Counted from the first letter of the stretch, positions 33,884-44,074 are shown. The stretch: 54,901 bases of DNA from Chitinophagaceae bacterium (GCA_004322015.1 SCQT01000260.1:1-54901); one strand, 5' to 3'. The notes: generated from the sequence alone by a model not told the origin. Program-made: numbers and translations.

Positions 33884-35995
33884 ATGGAAACGAAGAAGGA
33901 CATATTATGGAGAGTATATCTGTGTTACCTGGCAATGCTGGTCGTAGCTGTTGTCATCTTAGTGAAAATATTTTTCATTCAGCAGGTGGACGGGAATTAT
34001 TGGCGCAGCATGGCAGACAGCCTTCATGACCGCTATATGACCATAGATGCCGAACGTGGCACTATCTTTTCCGCAGACGGCAGGATGTTGTCCACTTCCA
34101 TTCCTTACTTTGATATTCGCATGGATTTCATGGCGGATGGATTGAGGGAAAATAACGGGATAAAGTTCAGAGAAAATGTGGATTCATTAGCCTACTGTCT
34201 TTCCAGGCTTTTTAGGGATAAATCAACAGCTCAATATAAGCTGTTCTTAGAAAAGGGATACAGAAGCAAAGAACGTTACTTTCTGTTGAAAAGGTCTGTC
34301 ACTTTTGAACAATATAATGCGTTAAGGAACTTTCCGCTCTTTCGTCTGGGAAGAAATAACAGCGGAATGATAGCAGAGCAAAATGACAAACGCATTAATC
34401 CTTTCGGATTGCTGGCAAACAGAACTATAGGTTTATGGAGGGATAATGCACCGAACATAGGTCTGGAAGCCACCTATAATAAATATCTGAAAGGCACTAA
34501 CGGTAAAAGACTGATGCAGCGTATTGCGGGGGGGGTATATATGCCTTTGGAAGGTTACCAGATTGATCCTGAAAATGGAAAGGATATCATGACCAATATT
34601 GATGTGAACATACAGGATATTGCGGAGAATGCTTTATACAGTGAATTAGTAAGTAATGAAGCCACCCACGGCGCTTGCATAGTTATGGAAGTAAAGACGG
34701 GAAAAATAAGAGCGATTGCCAATTTGGGCCGCCAGCCGAATGGGAGTTATATGGAAGACTATAACTATGCCATTGCGGATGCGGCGGAGCCCGGTTCGGT
34801 ATTTAAACTGGCTACGCTCCTTTCTTTATTGAATGATCATTACGTTACCATCAACTCGCCCATTGAGATAAGTACGGATTATAGCTTTGGAAAACGCATT
34901 ATGCATGATGCAGAGCATCATCCTACTGAGGTGGTGAGCGTAAAGGAGGCGCTTGAAATGAGCTCGAATGTAGGTTTTTCAAAATTAGCTTATACCTATT
35001 ATAAAAATGATCCTCAAAAATATGTAAATGATCTTAAAAAATTAGGTCTGGATCAAAAAACGGGTATTGATTTAGAGGGTGAAGTGAAACCTGTCATCGT
35101 CACTCCGCAGAGCAGGACCTGGAGCAGCACTGCTTTACCCTGGATGAGCATAGGTTATGAAGTATTGCAAACACCTGTCCGCTTACTGACTTTATACAAT
35201 GCAGTGGCTAATAACGGCGTCATGATGAAGCCTTATATAGTAAACTCCATAGAACAGTATGGTAAAGTCATCAGACAATTTGAACCGGTTGTTTTAAATC
35301 CTAAAATTTGTTCAGATACGGTTTTGCAGCAAGTGCAATCGTGCCTTGAAGGTGTGGTGGAATCAAAAGAAGGAACGGCGCATGCGGTATTAGATAATCC
35401 TTATTACAAGATAGCCGGCAAAACAGGTACTGCGCAGGTGGCTAATGGCCCCCATGGTTATGCTGATCACATTTATCAGGCTACATTTTGCGGATATTTT
35501 CCGGCTGATCATCCCATGTATTCCATTATCGTAACTATTCTGAATAAACCTCATGCGGCGCATATTTACGGCGCTTCGGTGGCGGCGCCGGTATTCAAAG
35601 CCATAGCTGATAAGCTCTATGCGCTTAATTTCGAAAAACAAATTCCATCACAGTCACGCCCTGTTTTTGATTCCACTTTACAGATTAAAACGGGACAGAC
35701 GGATGAATTAAAGACAATTTTAACAAAGCTTGATCTACCCGTTTCAGCCGGTAATATGGCGCAACCTTATGCCAATGCCACTGTCAGTGATCAGCAGGTG
35801 TATCTGAAGCCGGTAAATATTCAGAAGGGATCAGTTCCCGATGTAAGAGGAATGGGATTAAAAGATGCGTTATATCTTTTGGAAAATGCCGGGCTGAAGG
35901 TGATGGTGCAAGGCAAAGGAAAAGTTACAAGCCAGTCGTTGCAGCCGGGGCAGGCTATTGGGAAAGATAACAGTATAGCAATTCAATTAAGCTGA
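33884..35995 (+). CDS. ftsI: Septal peptidoglycan transpeptidase (PBP3/FtsI) with a PASTA domain
   Basis: A 703-aa class B penicillin-binding protein crosslinking septal peptidoglycan. Order: N-terminal membrane anchor (about 10-30), pedestal domain (RGTIFSADGRMLS), transpeptidase with the active-site Ser in PGSVFK (near 305), SSN (near 360) and KTGT (near 512), then one C-terminal PASTA domain (VPDVRGMGLKDALYLLENAGLKV). A TTG codon precedes the ATG at 33884; the ATG is preferred. The stop overlaps the murE start by 1 nt. Confidence 0.95.
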   Translation: METKKDILWRVYLCYLAMLVVAVVILVKIFFIQQVDGNYWRSMADSLHDRYMTIDAERGTIFSADGRMLSTSIPYFDIRMDFMADGLRENNGIKFRENVDSLAYCLSRLFRDKSTAQYKLFLEKGYRSKERYFLLKRSVTFEQYNALRNFPLFRLGRNNSGMIAEQNDKRINPFGLLANRTIGLWRDNAPNIGLEATYNKYLKGTNGKRLMQRIAGGVYMPLEGYQIDPENGKDIMTNIDVNIQDIAENALYSELVSNEATHGACIVMEVKTGKIRAIANLGRQPNGSYMEDYNYAIADAAEPGSVFKLATLLSLLNDHYVTINSPIEISTDYSFGKRIMHDAEHHPTEVVSVKEALEMSSNVGFSKLAYTYYKNDPQKYVNDLKKLGLDQKTGIDLEGEVKPVIVTPQSRTWSSTALPWMSIGYEVLQTPVRLLTLYNAVANNGVMMKPYIVNSIEQYGKVIRQFEPVVLNPKICSDTVLQQVQSCLEGVVESKEGTAHAVLDNPYYKIAGKTGTAQVANGPHGYADHIYQATFCGYFPADHPMYSIIVTILNKPHAAHIYGASVAAPVFKAIADKLYALNFEKQIPSQSRPVFDSTLQIKTGQTDELKTILTKLDLPVSAGNMAQPYANATVSDQQVYLKPVNIQKGSVPDVRGMGLKDALYLLENAGLKVMVQGKGKVTSQSLQPGQAIGKDNSIAIQLS

Positions 35996-37461
35996 TGGCC
36001 ACATTGCAAAACATATTATACAAGGTTAGAAGTGTCGCCCTTATCGGTAACACGGATGTGGAGGTAAACGGGCTTTGCATTGATTCCCGCCGTGTGGTTC
36101 CGGGAAATGTTTTTATTGCCTCCAGAGGGGTGCATACCGATGGCCATCAGTTTATTGAAAGCGCTATTGAAAAAGGAGCGGTGGCCATTATCTGTGAAGA
36201 AATACCCGAATGGAATTACAAGCACGTCACTTACGTAAAAGTTACCAACGCTGCTGAAGCCTGCGGCATGATGGCATCCAATTTTTATGATAATCCTTCA
36301 GAAAAATTAATATTAACAGGTGTTACAGGTACCAACGGCAAAACGACGGTGGCTACTTTACAGTTTAAACTATTTCGTTCGTTAGGTTATTCCTGTGGTT
36401 TGCTGTCCACGGTGTCGAACCGCATTAATGATGAAGTTATTCCGGCGGCTTATACGACACCGGATGCCATTACCATCAATATATTGCTCGCGGATATGGC
36501 GAAAAAAGGCTGTCAGTACGCATTCATGGAAGTGAGCTCCCATGCCATTCATCAGCAACGTATTGCAGGCTTGCATTTTGCAGGAGGCATCTTTACGAAT
36601 ATTACACATGACCATTTGGATTATCATAAAACATTTGAAGAATATCTGCGGGTAAAAAAATCTTTTTTTGACGGATTGTCCTCTACGGCTTTTGCATTAG
36701 CCAATCTTGACGATAAAAACGGAAGTGTAATGCTGCAAAATACGCAGGCGAAAAAAGCTGCGTATTCGCTGAAAAACATGGGTGATTTTAAAGGAACTAT
36801 CCTTGAAAATAATCTGAGTGGGTTGATCATGAACGTGGACGGTGAAGAAGTGCATTTCAGATTAATAGGAGAATTTAATGCCTACAATTTGCTGGCAGTA
36901 TATGGTTCATCGGTTTTGTTGGGTAAAGAGAAGAAAGAAGTGTTGCAACATCTGAGTGCTTTAACAGGTGCAGAAGGCCGTTTTGATTATTTGATCTCAC
37001 CCCGCGAACATATTATCGGCATTGTTGATTACGCACATACGCCTGATGCGTTGCTGAATGTTTTAGCAACCATTAAAAACCTGAGGCAGGGTCATGAAAG
37101 GATTATTACGGTGGCAGGCTGCGGCGGTGACAGAGATAAAACCAAGAGACCTGTTATGGGGGAAGTGGCGGCGCAATATAGCGACAAGGTCATCTTCACC
37201 TCCGATAATCCCCGCAGTGAAGATCCTGATACCATCATCCGTGAAATGGAAGCGGGAGTTCCTTTAACCATGAAAAGGAAATGCATATCCGTTAGTGACA
37301 GAAAGGAAGCGATCAGAATTGCCTGCAATCTGGCAGAGAAGGAAGACATCATTCTTATTGCAGGGAAAGGTCATGAAAAATACCAGGAGATCAAAGGAGT
37401 AAGACATCATTTTGATGATAAAGAAACATTGCAAAGAATTTTTGAAGAATTGGAAAAATAA
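35995..37461 (+). CDS. murE: UDP-N-acetylmuramoyl-tripeptide synthetase MurE (meso-diaminopimelate type)
   Basis: A 488-aa ATP-dependent ligase adding the third residue to UDP-MurNAc-L-Ala-D-Glu. ATP-binding motif GVTGTNGKTT near 107; the amino-acid specificity loop reads DNPRSEDP (near 404), the DNPR signature of meso-diaminopimelate-adding enzymes. The wall is therefore predicted to be of the usual Gram-negative DAP type. It is translationally coupled to ftsI and followed by a 71-bp spacer before mraY. Confidence 0.96.
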   Translation: MATLQNILYKVRSVALIGNTDVEVNGLCIDSRRVVPGNVFIASRGVHTDGHQFIESAIEKGAVAIICEEIPEWNYKHVTYVKVTNAAEACGMMASNFYDNPSEKLILTGVTGTNGKTTVATLQFKLFRSLGYSCGLLSTVSNRINDEVIPAAYTTPDAITINILLADMAKKGCQYAFMEVSSHAIHQQRIAGLHFAGGIFTNITHDHLDYHKTFEEYLRVKKSFFDGLSSTAFALANLDDKNGSVMLQNTQAKKAAYSLKNMGDFKGTILENNLSGLIMNVDGEEVHFRLIGEFNAYNLLAVYGSSVLLGKEKKEVLQHLSALTGAEGRFDYLISPREHIIGIVDYAHTPDALLNVLATIKNLRQGHERIITVAGCGGDRDKTKRPVMGEVAAQYSDKVIFTSDNPRSEDPDTIIREMEAGVPLTMKRKCISVSDRKEAIRIACNLAEKEDIILIAGKGHEKYQEIKGVRHHFDDKETLQRIFEELEK

Positions 37462-37482
37462 CATTTTAGTCAAATACGGTGT

Positions 37483-37525
37483 ATCGGTAAACCGATTAAT
37501 AGCTGACAACCGACAACCGACAACT
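37483..37525. repeat. Palindrome plus 7-bp tandem repeats in the murE-mraY spacer
   Basis: A perfect palindrome ATCGGT-AA-ACCGAT (37483-37496) is followed by three 7-bp units GACAACC, GACAACC, GACAACT (37505-37525), ending 7 bp before the mraY ATG. Confidence 0.65.
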
Positions 37526-37532
37526 GAACATC

Positions 37533-38801
37533 ATGCTGTACTATCTGTTCAATTATCTGAAAGCGCATTTTAACCTGGCCGGAGCGGGCGTGTTTCAATT
37601 CATCACTTTCCGCGTCACGATGGCTATTATTTTGTCATTAGTTATCTCCATGATTTTCGGGAAACGGTTAGTCAGCTTTTTAAGGAGAAAACAAATCGGT
37701 GAGACCATTCGTGAATTGGGATTGCAGGGTGAAGAAAGTAAAAAGGGCACACCTACTATGGGAGGGCTGATCATTCTCGGGGCTATTTTAATCCCGACCA
37801 TATTATTTGCCCGTATTGAAAATATATATATTATCCTGATTGTCATCTGCACACTGTGGCTGGGAACTATGGGGTTTATTGACGATTATATTAAAGTGTT
37901 TAAGAAGAATAAAAAAGGGCTTGCTGCGAAATCCAAACTGCTTGGACAGATCGGGTTAGGCTTAATCATCGGATTCACTTTATATTTTAATAAAAATGTG
38001 GTTATCCAACGTGAGATAATCGGGAATACCCCCCCCTCTGCTTATCAGTCTTCTCTTCCCGCCCCTGAAAGCGAACAGCAAAATAATATAGATGTCCTTA
38101 AGAGGAAATTCGTGAACGTAAAGACACCCATTACCACCATTCCTTTTATAAAAAGCCATGAATTCAATTATGCAAAATTGATCTCCTGGATCAGTCCCGG
38201 CGCCGGAAAATACACCTGGATTGTGTATATCATTATTGTCACCTTTATTATTACCGCCGTTTCTAATGGTGCGAATATCACTGACGGATTGGATGGTTTG
38301 GCAACAGGTGTGTCTGCTGTGATCGGTGTGTGCCTTGGAATATTTGCTTACGTCTCCGGCAATATCAGGTTTGCAGAATATCTGAACATCATGTATATCC
38401 CTAATTTGGGAGAGCTGGCCATCTTTATTGCTTCATTCGTCGGCGCTTGTATAGGCTTCTTATGGTACAATGCTTATCCTGCACAGGTATTTATGGGCGA
38501 TACAGGGAGCCTGGCTCTGGGAGGCATCATCGCCTCGCTGGCTATCATTATCAGAAAAGAGTTATTGATCCCCATTTTCTGCGGGGTATTCCTGGTAGAG
38601 CTTGTTTCAGTCATGGTTCAGGTGAGTTATTTTAAATATACCAAAAGAAAATATGGTGAAGGAAGGCGCATTCTCAGAATGTCGCCCCTGCACCATCATT
38701 ATCAAAAGTTAGGATATCATGAAAGCAAAATTGCCGTCAGGTTTTGGATCGTAACTATTATTTGTGCGGTATTTTCTATTGCCACGTTAAAAATGAGATA
38801 A
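37533..38801 (+). CDS. mraY: Phospho-N-acetylmuramoyl-pentapeptide transferase (lipid I synthase)
   Basis: A 422-aa integral membrane enzyme transferring phospho-MurNAc-pentapeptide to undecaprenyl phosphate. About ten hydrophobic helices. Catalytic motifs: [16 protein letters not shown] (Asp-Asp), [12 protein letters not shown], and [12 protein letters not shown] near the C-terminus. An insertion of about 50 residues after the FTLYF helix ([16 protein letters not shown] onward) is common in Bacteroidota MraY and faces the periplasm. It is 3 bp upstream of murD. Confidence 0.96.
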   Translation: MLYYLFNYLKAHFNLAGAGVFQFITFRVTMAIILSLVISMIFGKRLVSFLRRKQIGETIRELGLQGEESKKGTPTMGGLIILGAILIPTILFARIENIYIILIVICTLWLGTMGFIDDYIKVFKKNKKGLAAKSKLLGQIGLGLIIGFTLYFNKNVVIQREIIGNTPPSAYQSSLPAPESEQQNNIDVLKRKFVNVKTPITTIPFIKSHEFNYAKLISWISPGAGKYTWIVYIIIVTFIITAVSNGANITDGLDGLATGVSAVIGVCLGIFAYVSGNIRFAEYLNIMYIPNLGELAIFIASFVGACIGFLWYNAYPAQVFMGDTGSLALGGIIASLAIIIRKELLIPIFCGVFLVELVSVMVQVSYFKYTKRKYGEGRRILRMSPLHHHYQKLGYHESKIAVRFWIVTIICAVFSIATLKMR

Positions 38802-38804
38802 AGA

Positions 38805-40154
38805 TTGGAAGAGCATAAAAACCATATTGTCATATTAGGCGCCGGAGAAAGCGGTGTGGGTGCGGCTATTCTGGCTAAACAGAAGGGACATGGTGTTTTT
38901 GTGTCCGACAACGGGACCATTAGTGAAGCATATAAAAAGGAATTAACAGACCGTAAAATTCCCTTTGAAGAAAAACATCACACAACTGAATACATCCTGA
39001 AGGCAGATGAGATAGTAAAAAGCCCCGGGATCAGTGAAAAGGCGGAGATCATGAAGAATATCCGCCGGGCTGGGATCCCGGTTATTTCGGAGATAGAGCT
39101 GGCTTATCGTTACGCGCATCACAGCAAAATCATAGCTATTACAGGAAGCAATGGAAAATCCACTACGACGGCATTAACCTATCATATTTTTCACCAGGCC
39201 GGGCTTAATGCCGCCTGTGTGGGCAATATCGGAAAAAGTTTTGCGAGACGGGTGGCTGAGTCTCCTGCAGACTACTATATTGTGGAAGTCAGCAGTTTTC
39301 AGTTGGATGATATCAATGAATTCAGACCCGATGTGGCGGTGTTGTTAAACATCACGGCAGATCATCTGGATCGTTATGAATATAAAATGGAAAATTATGC
39401 AAAAGCGAAGTTTAGAATTATAGAAAACCAGACGGAAGAGGATTACTTCGTTTATTGCAAAGATGATCCCGAGACACAAAAATACTTTAACCGGCAACCC
39501 ATTAACTCACAAACTTTACCGTTTACCATCATGGAAACATTACACGAAGGCGCTTTTATGGAAGGAGAGAACATGCATATCAGAATTGATGAGGATGATA
39601 TGAGCTTATCCATTTACGAACTGGCATTAAAAGGGAAACATAATTGGTACAATTCAATGGCAGCAGGCATTTCAGCAAGGGTGATGCAAATAAGAAAGGG
39701 ATCTATCCGCGAAAGCATGAAAACATTTACCGGATTGGCGCACCGTCTCGAATTTGTGGCCACGGTTCGCGGGGTGGATTTCATTAATGACAGTAAAGCC
39801 ACCAATGTCAATTCGGTATGGTTTGCTTTAGAAACCATGGTCAGGCCTGCGATCCTCATCTTGGGCGGTGTGGATAAAGGGAATGATTACAGCCTCATTC
39901 GTGAGTTGGTCAAAGAAAAAGTGAAAGCCATTGTTTGTCTTGGAACAGATAATCATTTTATCCATGAGGCATTCAAAAAAGACGTGCCGACGATGGTAAA
40001 TACTTCCAATATGAAAGATGCGGTGCAGACCGCTTATATGTTCTCTGAACCGGGAGACGTCGTGTTGCTTTCGCCTGCATGTGCCAGCTTTGATTTATTC
40101 AAAAATTATGAGGACAGGGGAAATCAATTTAAAGAACAGGTTAGAGATTTATGA
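38805..40154 (+). CDS. murD: UDP-N-acetylmuramoylalanine-D-glutamate ligase
   Basis: A 449-aa Mur ligase adding D-Glu to UDP-MurNAc-L-Ala. N-terminal Rossmann domain (IVILGAGESGVGAAILA), ATP site ITGSNGKSTTTAL (near 110), NITADHLDRY, and C-terminal LILGGVDKGNDY and LLSPACASFDLF. The only start giving an intact N-terminus is TTG at 38805, 3 bp after the mraY stop; no ATG or GTG lies before the Rossmann strand. A 129-bp spacer with an 8-bp array separates it from ftsW. Confidence 0.96.
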   Translation: MEEHKNHIVILGAGESGVGAAILAKQKGHGVFVSDNGTISEAYKKELTDRKIPFEEKHHTTEYILKADEIVKSPGISEKAEIMKNIRRAGIPVISEIELAYRYAHHSKIIAITGSNGKSTTTALTYHIFHQAGLNAACVGNIGKSFARRVAESPADYYIVEVSSFQLDDINEFRPDVAVLLNITADHLDRYEYKMENYAKAKFRIIENQTEEDYFVYCKDDPETQKYFNRQPINSQTLPFTIMETLHEGAFMEGENMHIRIDEDDMSLSIYELALKGKHNWYNSMAAGISARVMQIRKGSIRESMKTFTGLAHRLEFVATVRGVDFINDSKATNVNSVWFALETMVRPAILILGGVDKGNDYSLIRELVKEKVKAIVCLGTDNHFIHEAFKKDVPTMVNTSNMKDAVQTAYMFSEPGDVVLLSPACASFDLFKNYEDRGNQFKEQVRDL

Positions 40155-40221
40155 TGGTCTGATGACTGAATGGTTTTTTACCTATTTAATAAAACGAGAG
40201 GATAATAAAACAAACAACAGA

Positions 40222-40277
40222 ACAATAAAACAATGAAGCAATAAAACAATAAAGCAATATAACAATAAAGCAATATA
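40222..40277. repeat. 8-bp tandem array (ACAATAAA type), seven units, in the murD-ftsW spacer
   Basis: Units: ACAATAAA, ACAATGAA, GCAATAAA, ACAATAAA, GCAATATA, ACAATAAA, GCAATATA. The array ends 6 bp before the GTG start of ftsW, so it forms the immediate translation-initiation region. Confidence 0.85.
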
Positions 40278-40283
40278 ACATCC

Positions 40284-41507
40284 GTGCAAAAGTGGCTTAA
40301 CAATATAAAAGGTGATAAAGTGATCTGGACGATAGTGGTTATCCTGTCGTTAGTGAGTGTATTGGCTGTGTACAGTTCCACAGGATCATTAGCTTATCGA
40401 ATGCAAAAAGGCAACACGGAATATTATTTATTTAAGCAACTATCTGTTTTGGTACTTGGTATCCTCATTATTTACGTGGCGCACCGGGTGAATTATATGG
40501 TTTATTCGCACCTGGCAAAAATTTTATTGATCATTTCCATCCCTTTATTGATCTATACATTAAAATTCGGCTCCACGATCAATGAAGCCAGTCGTTGGAT
40601 AAGGCTCCCGGTCATCAATCTGACCTTCCAGACTTCTGATATGGCCAAATTAGCCTTATTCATGTATGTGTCCCTGCAATTATCCAGAAGGCAAAAGATA
40701 ATCAAGGATTTCAAGAAGGGATTCTTACCTATCATGGTTCCTGTTTGTCTTGTCTGTTTTCTGATCATGCCTGCCAACATGTCCACTGCCTTATTACTCG
40801 GCGCCAGTTGCATGTTATTGTGCTTTATTGGACGGGTAAATATTAAACATTTAATGGCTTTGGTATTAGCAGGCGTCATTGGTGTATCCCTTGTGGTAGG
40901 GTTAGTTTTTGCCACAGGCATCGGGGGGGGGCGCGTCGCTACCTGGAAACACAGGATAGAACATTTCAGGACTCATGATGATAAGCAAGAAGAACCTTAT
41001 CAGGTGCAACAGGCAAAAATTGCCATTGCCAATGGAGGTATCTTCGGTCGCGGCCCCGGCAATAGTGAGGAACGTAATTTCCTTCCTCATCCGTATTCCG
41101 ATTTCATATTTGCCATTATTGTGGAAGAATACGGTATGATCGGAGGATTTTTACTGATAGCCTGCTATCTCGTTTTTCTTTTCCGGAGTATCAGGGTATT
41201 TAAACGATGTCCTTATGCTTTTGGCGCTTTCCTGGCTATCGGACTGAGTTTCACTTTGGTGATCCAGGCATTTGCCAATATGGCTGTCACCGTAAATCTG
41301 TTACCTGTAACCGGAGTCACGTTGCCTTTGGTGAGTATGGGAGGAACATCTATCTGGTTTACAAGCCTGGCTATCGGAATTATTCTAAGTGTCAGCAGAA
41401 ATGTAGAGATATATGAAAAGAAGAGACAAAAAGAAGATATAGAAAATAAAAATGAAGTTGAGCACGAAAAGAAGGGTACAGAGGAATTAGCATTAGGAAA
41501 TGCATGA
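40284..41507 (+). CDS. ftsW: FtsW/RodA/SpoVE-family septal glycan polymerase
   Basis: A 407-aa polytopic membrane protein (about ten helices), the SEDS-family glycosyltransferase that polymerises septal peptidoglycan with FtsI. Motifs: LAVYSSTGSLAYR after helix 1, ASRWIRLP, YQVQQAKIAIANGGIFGRGPGNS, FIFAIIVEEYG, and PLVSMGGTSIW near the C-terminus, all SEDS hallmarks. Starts with GTG (VQKWLNNIKGDK); there is no earlier in-frame ATG of sensible position. The hydrophilic C-terminal tail is Glu/Lys-rich. Confidence 0.94.
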   Translation: MQKWLNNIKGDKVIWTIVVILSLVSVLAVYSSTGSLAYRMQKGNTEYYLFKQLSVLVLGILIIYVAHRVNYMVYSHLAKILLIISIPLLIYTLKFGSTINEASRWIRLPVINLTFQTSDMAKLALFMYVSLQLSRRQKIIKDFKKGFLPIMVPVCLVCFLIMPANMSTALLLGASCMLLCFIGRVNIKHLMALVLAGVIGVSLVVGLVFATGIGGGRVATWKHRIEHFRTHDDKQEEPYQVQQAKIAIANGGIFGRGPGNSEERNFLPHPYSDFIFAIIVEEYGMIGGFLLIACYLVFLFRSIRVFKRCPYAFGAFLAIGLSFTLVIQAFANMAVTVNLLPVTGVTLPLVSMGGTSIWFTSLAIGIILSVSRNVEIYEKKRQKEDIENKNEVEHEKKGTEELALGNA

Positions 41508-41575
41508 CTATGGTTAAAGATTAAGGATTAAAAATTAAAAATTGAACGAATTTATACTGAAAATCATTAATTCAT

Positions 41576-41603
41576 GATTGACGATTGACGATTTGCGATT
41601 GAT
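41576..41603. repeat. 7-bp tandem repeats in the ftsW-murG spacer
   Basis: Four 7-bp units GATTGAC, GATTGAC, GATTTGC, GATTGAT, ending 21 bp before the murG ATG. Confidence 0.65.
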
Positions 41604-41624
41604 GATTTACAACTGAAGCATGCC

Positions 41625-42719
41625 ATGCAGAGCCATAAGATAATCATAGCAGGAGGAGGGACAGGAGGACATATCTTCCCCGCCATTGCCATTGCCCGTG
41701 CATTGCAGAGGCTGGAGCCGGATATACAATTATTATTTGCAGGCGCCAAGGGTAAAATGGAGATGGAGAAGGTGCCTCAGGCAGGTTATCGGATCAGAGG
41801 AATGGATATTGCAGGAATGGAACGCGGACAATGGTGGAAGAACATCACTTTGCCATTTAAAATAATCAAAAGCCTGAAGCAGGCCAAAAGTATTATTAAA
41901 GAATTTCAACCCGACCTGGCGGTGGGTGTCGGTGGCTATTCAAGCTTCCCTGCTTTAAGAGGCGCCCAGAAAATGGGGATTCCCACCGTGATCCAGGAAC
42001 AAAATTCTTATGCAGGGAAGTCCAATAAGATATTGGGAAAAAAGGCGAAAAAAGTTTTTGTGGCATTTGACGGAATGGAAAGATTTTTCCCCAAAGACAA
42101 GATCATGAACCTCGGAAACCCGGTGAGAGAAAATATAGTGAACTATCACGGGGATCCGCAGGAAGCCAGACAGAAATTCGGATTAGATACACAAAAGAAA
42201 ACATTATTCGTTACGGGAGGAAGCTTAGGCGCCAGGGCTATCAGCGAAGCGATCATAGCCGGACTAGATCAATTGCTGCAGCATGATATCCAGTTGATCT
42301 GGCAAACGGGGAAAGTATTTTATGAAACTGTTTTGCAGGCAGTGAAAGGAAAGGAACACAATATAAAGGTTTTTGATTTTATCAGTGATATGGAATCAGC
42401 TTATGATGCTGCAGATGTGGTCATATCGAGGTCAGGGGCATCTACTATTGCTGAATTAGGTGTGGCAGGCAAGGCAGTTATTTTTGTTCCTTACCCTTTT
42501 TCAGCAGAAGATCACCAGACTAAAAATGCCATGGCTCTGGTGAACAAACAGGCAGCCCTGATGGTGCCTAATGCCGAAGCTGCAGATAAACTGGTCCCTG
42601 AAGTTATTAAATTGTTTGAGCACAAGGCATTGCAAAGCACCTTAAGCGATCACATTAAAAAATTAGCTATTAAAAATGCAGATGAAAGAATTGCCTCTGA
42701 AATTCTAAAATTATTATGA
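41625..42719 (+). CDS. murG: UDP-GlcNAc:lipid I N-acetylglucosaminyltransferase
   Basis: A 364-aa GT28 glycosyltransferase converting lipid I to lipid II at the inner face of the membrane. Motifs: IIAGGGTGGHIFPAIAIA at the N-terminus, VGVGGYSSFPAL, QEQNSYAGKSNKIL, FVTGGSLGARAIS, SRSGASTIAELGVAGKAVIFVPYPF (UDP-sugar binding). Length is standard. The stop overlaps the murC ATG by 4 bp (ATGA). Confidence 0.97.
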   Translation: MQSHKIIIAGGGTGGHIFPAIAIARALQRLEPDIQLLFAGAKGKMEMEKVPQAGYRIRGMDIAGMERGQWWKNITLPFKIIKSLKQAKSIIKEFQPDLAVGVGGYSSFPALRGAQKMGIPTVIQEQNSYAGKSNKILGKKAKKVFVAFDGMERFFPKDKIMNLGNPVRENIVNYHGDPQEARQKFGLDTQKKTLFVTGGSLGARAISEAIIAGLDQLLQHDIQLIWQTGKVFYETVLQAVKGKEHNIKVFDFISDMESAYDAADVVISRSGASTIAELGVAGKAVIFVPYPFSAEDHQTKNAMALVNKQAALMVPNAEAADKLVPEVIKLFEHKALQSTLSDHIKKLAIKNADERIASEILKLL

Positions 42720-44074
42720 TTAACCTGGAAGACATACGGAGTGTTTATCTCATTGGGATCGGCGGCATAGGCATGAGCGCCCTGGCACGTTATTTCAATG
42801 AGAAAGGCACTGCGGTAAGCGGGTATGACCGGACACCCTCTGCATTGACTCAACAATTATCTGAGGAAGGGATCAGGGTGCATTATACTGAAGATATTCA
42901 CGAAGCCAATCTTCATCCTGACCTTGTTATTTATACTCCCGCCATTCCGGTTGACCATAAAGAGTTGATGTATTTCCGGCAAAAAGAAATTCCTGTTTAT
43001 AAAAGAAGCGAAGTGCTGGGCGCCATTGTAAAAAATATGTTCTGCATAGCCGTAGCAGGCACACATGGGAAAACCACCACTTCCACATTAATAGCACACA
43101 TTCTCCGGGCCAGCGGCTATGGATGCCATGCATTCTTAGGCGGAGTTTCAGTGAATTATCACACTAATTTCTGGAGCAGCAGCAACCAGGTGGCAGTGAT
43201 CGAAGCAGATGAATATGATCGTTCTTTCCTTCAGTTGGAACCTGATATAGCAGTACTTACCGCCATGGATGCGGACCATTTGGATATATACGGGACAGAA
43301 GGATCCATGGTGGATGCTTATATTCTTTTTACCAGACAGATAAAACCGGAAGGTAAGTTGATCCTTAAATATGGATTGCAAAGGAAGGATGACATGGGCG
43401 GGGCGTATCATTTTACCTACAGTTTTCAAAATAAAGAAGCAAACAGTTATGCACAAAATATCCGTGCATATAATGGGGGATATGATTTTGATATTATTCA
43501 AAAAACAGAAATAATAGAAAATGCTCGGCTCCCTATCGGCGGAATGCATAATATTGAAAATACGGTAGCCGCTGCTGCTGTGGCTCATGTATTAGGCATA
43601 CCAGCCATCAAAATAAAACAAAGCATTTCTACATTTAAAGGAGTAAAAAGGCGCTTCGAATACATTATTAAAAACGAAGATCAAATTTATATAGACGATT
43701 ATGCCCATCACCCTGAAGAGTTGAGGGCGCTTATGAGCAGCGCGATAAATTTATTCCCCGGGAAAAAATGCACTATTATTTTTCAACCGCATTTATTCAG
43801 CAGAACGAGAGATCTCGCTGATCAATTTGCGGAGGTCTTAGGCATGGCAGAGGAGATCATCCTTTTGCCTGTTTATCCGGCAAGGGAAAAACCGATTCCC
43901 GGTGTAAGCAGCGGGTTGATTGGCGGTAAAATAAAAAGCAGTCACGTGTCACTTTTAAATAAAGAGGAAACATTAGAACGAATCAAAGACAGCAGGCCCG
44001 TATTGCTTCTTACAGCAGGAGCGGGCGATATTGACAGAATGGTGGATGATATTAAAAATATATTGCTTCATTAA
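42716..44074 (+). CDS. murC: UDP-N-acetylmuramate-L-alanine ligase
   Basis: A 452-aa Mur ligase adding L-Ala to UDP-MurNAc. Motifs: YLIGIGGIGMSALARYF at the N-terminus, VAGTHGKTTTSTLIAHIL (ATP), EADEYDRSFL, DADHLDIYG, YIDDYAHHPEELRA and FQPHLFSRTRD. It is translationally coupled to murG and 2 bp upstream of ftsQ. Confidence 0.97.
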   Translation: MINLEDIRSVYLIGIGGIGMSALARYFNEKGTAVSGYDRTPSALTQQLSEEGIRVHYTEDIHEANLHPDLVIYTPAIPVDHKELMYFRQKEIPVYKRSEVLGAIVKNMFCIAVAGTHGKTTTSTLIAHILRASGYGCHAFLGGVSVNYHTNFWSSSNQVAVIEADEYDRSFLQLEPDIAVLTAMDADHLDIYGTEGSMVDAYILFTRQIKPEGKLILKYGLQRKDDMGGAYHFTYSFQNKEANSYAQNIRAYNGGYDFDIIQKTEIIENARLPIGGMHNIENTVAAAAVAHVLGIPAIKIKQSISTFKGVKRRFEYIIKNEDQIYIDDYAHHPEELRALMSSAINLFPGKKCTIIFQPHLFSRTRDLADQFAEVLGMAEEIILLPVYPAREKPIPGVSSGLIGGKIKSSHVSLLNKEETLERIKDSRPVLLLTAGAGDIDRMVDDIKNILLH

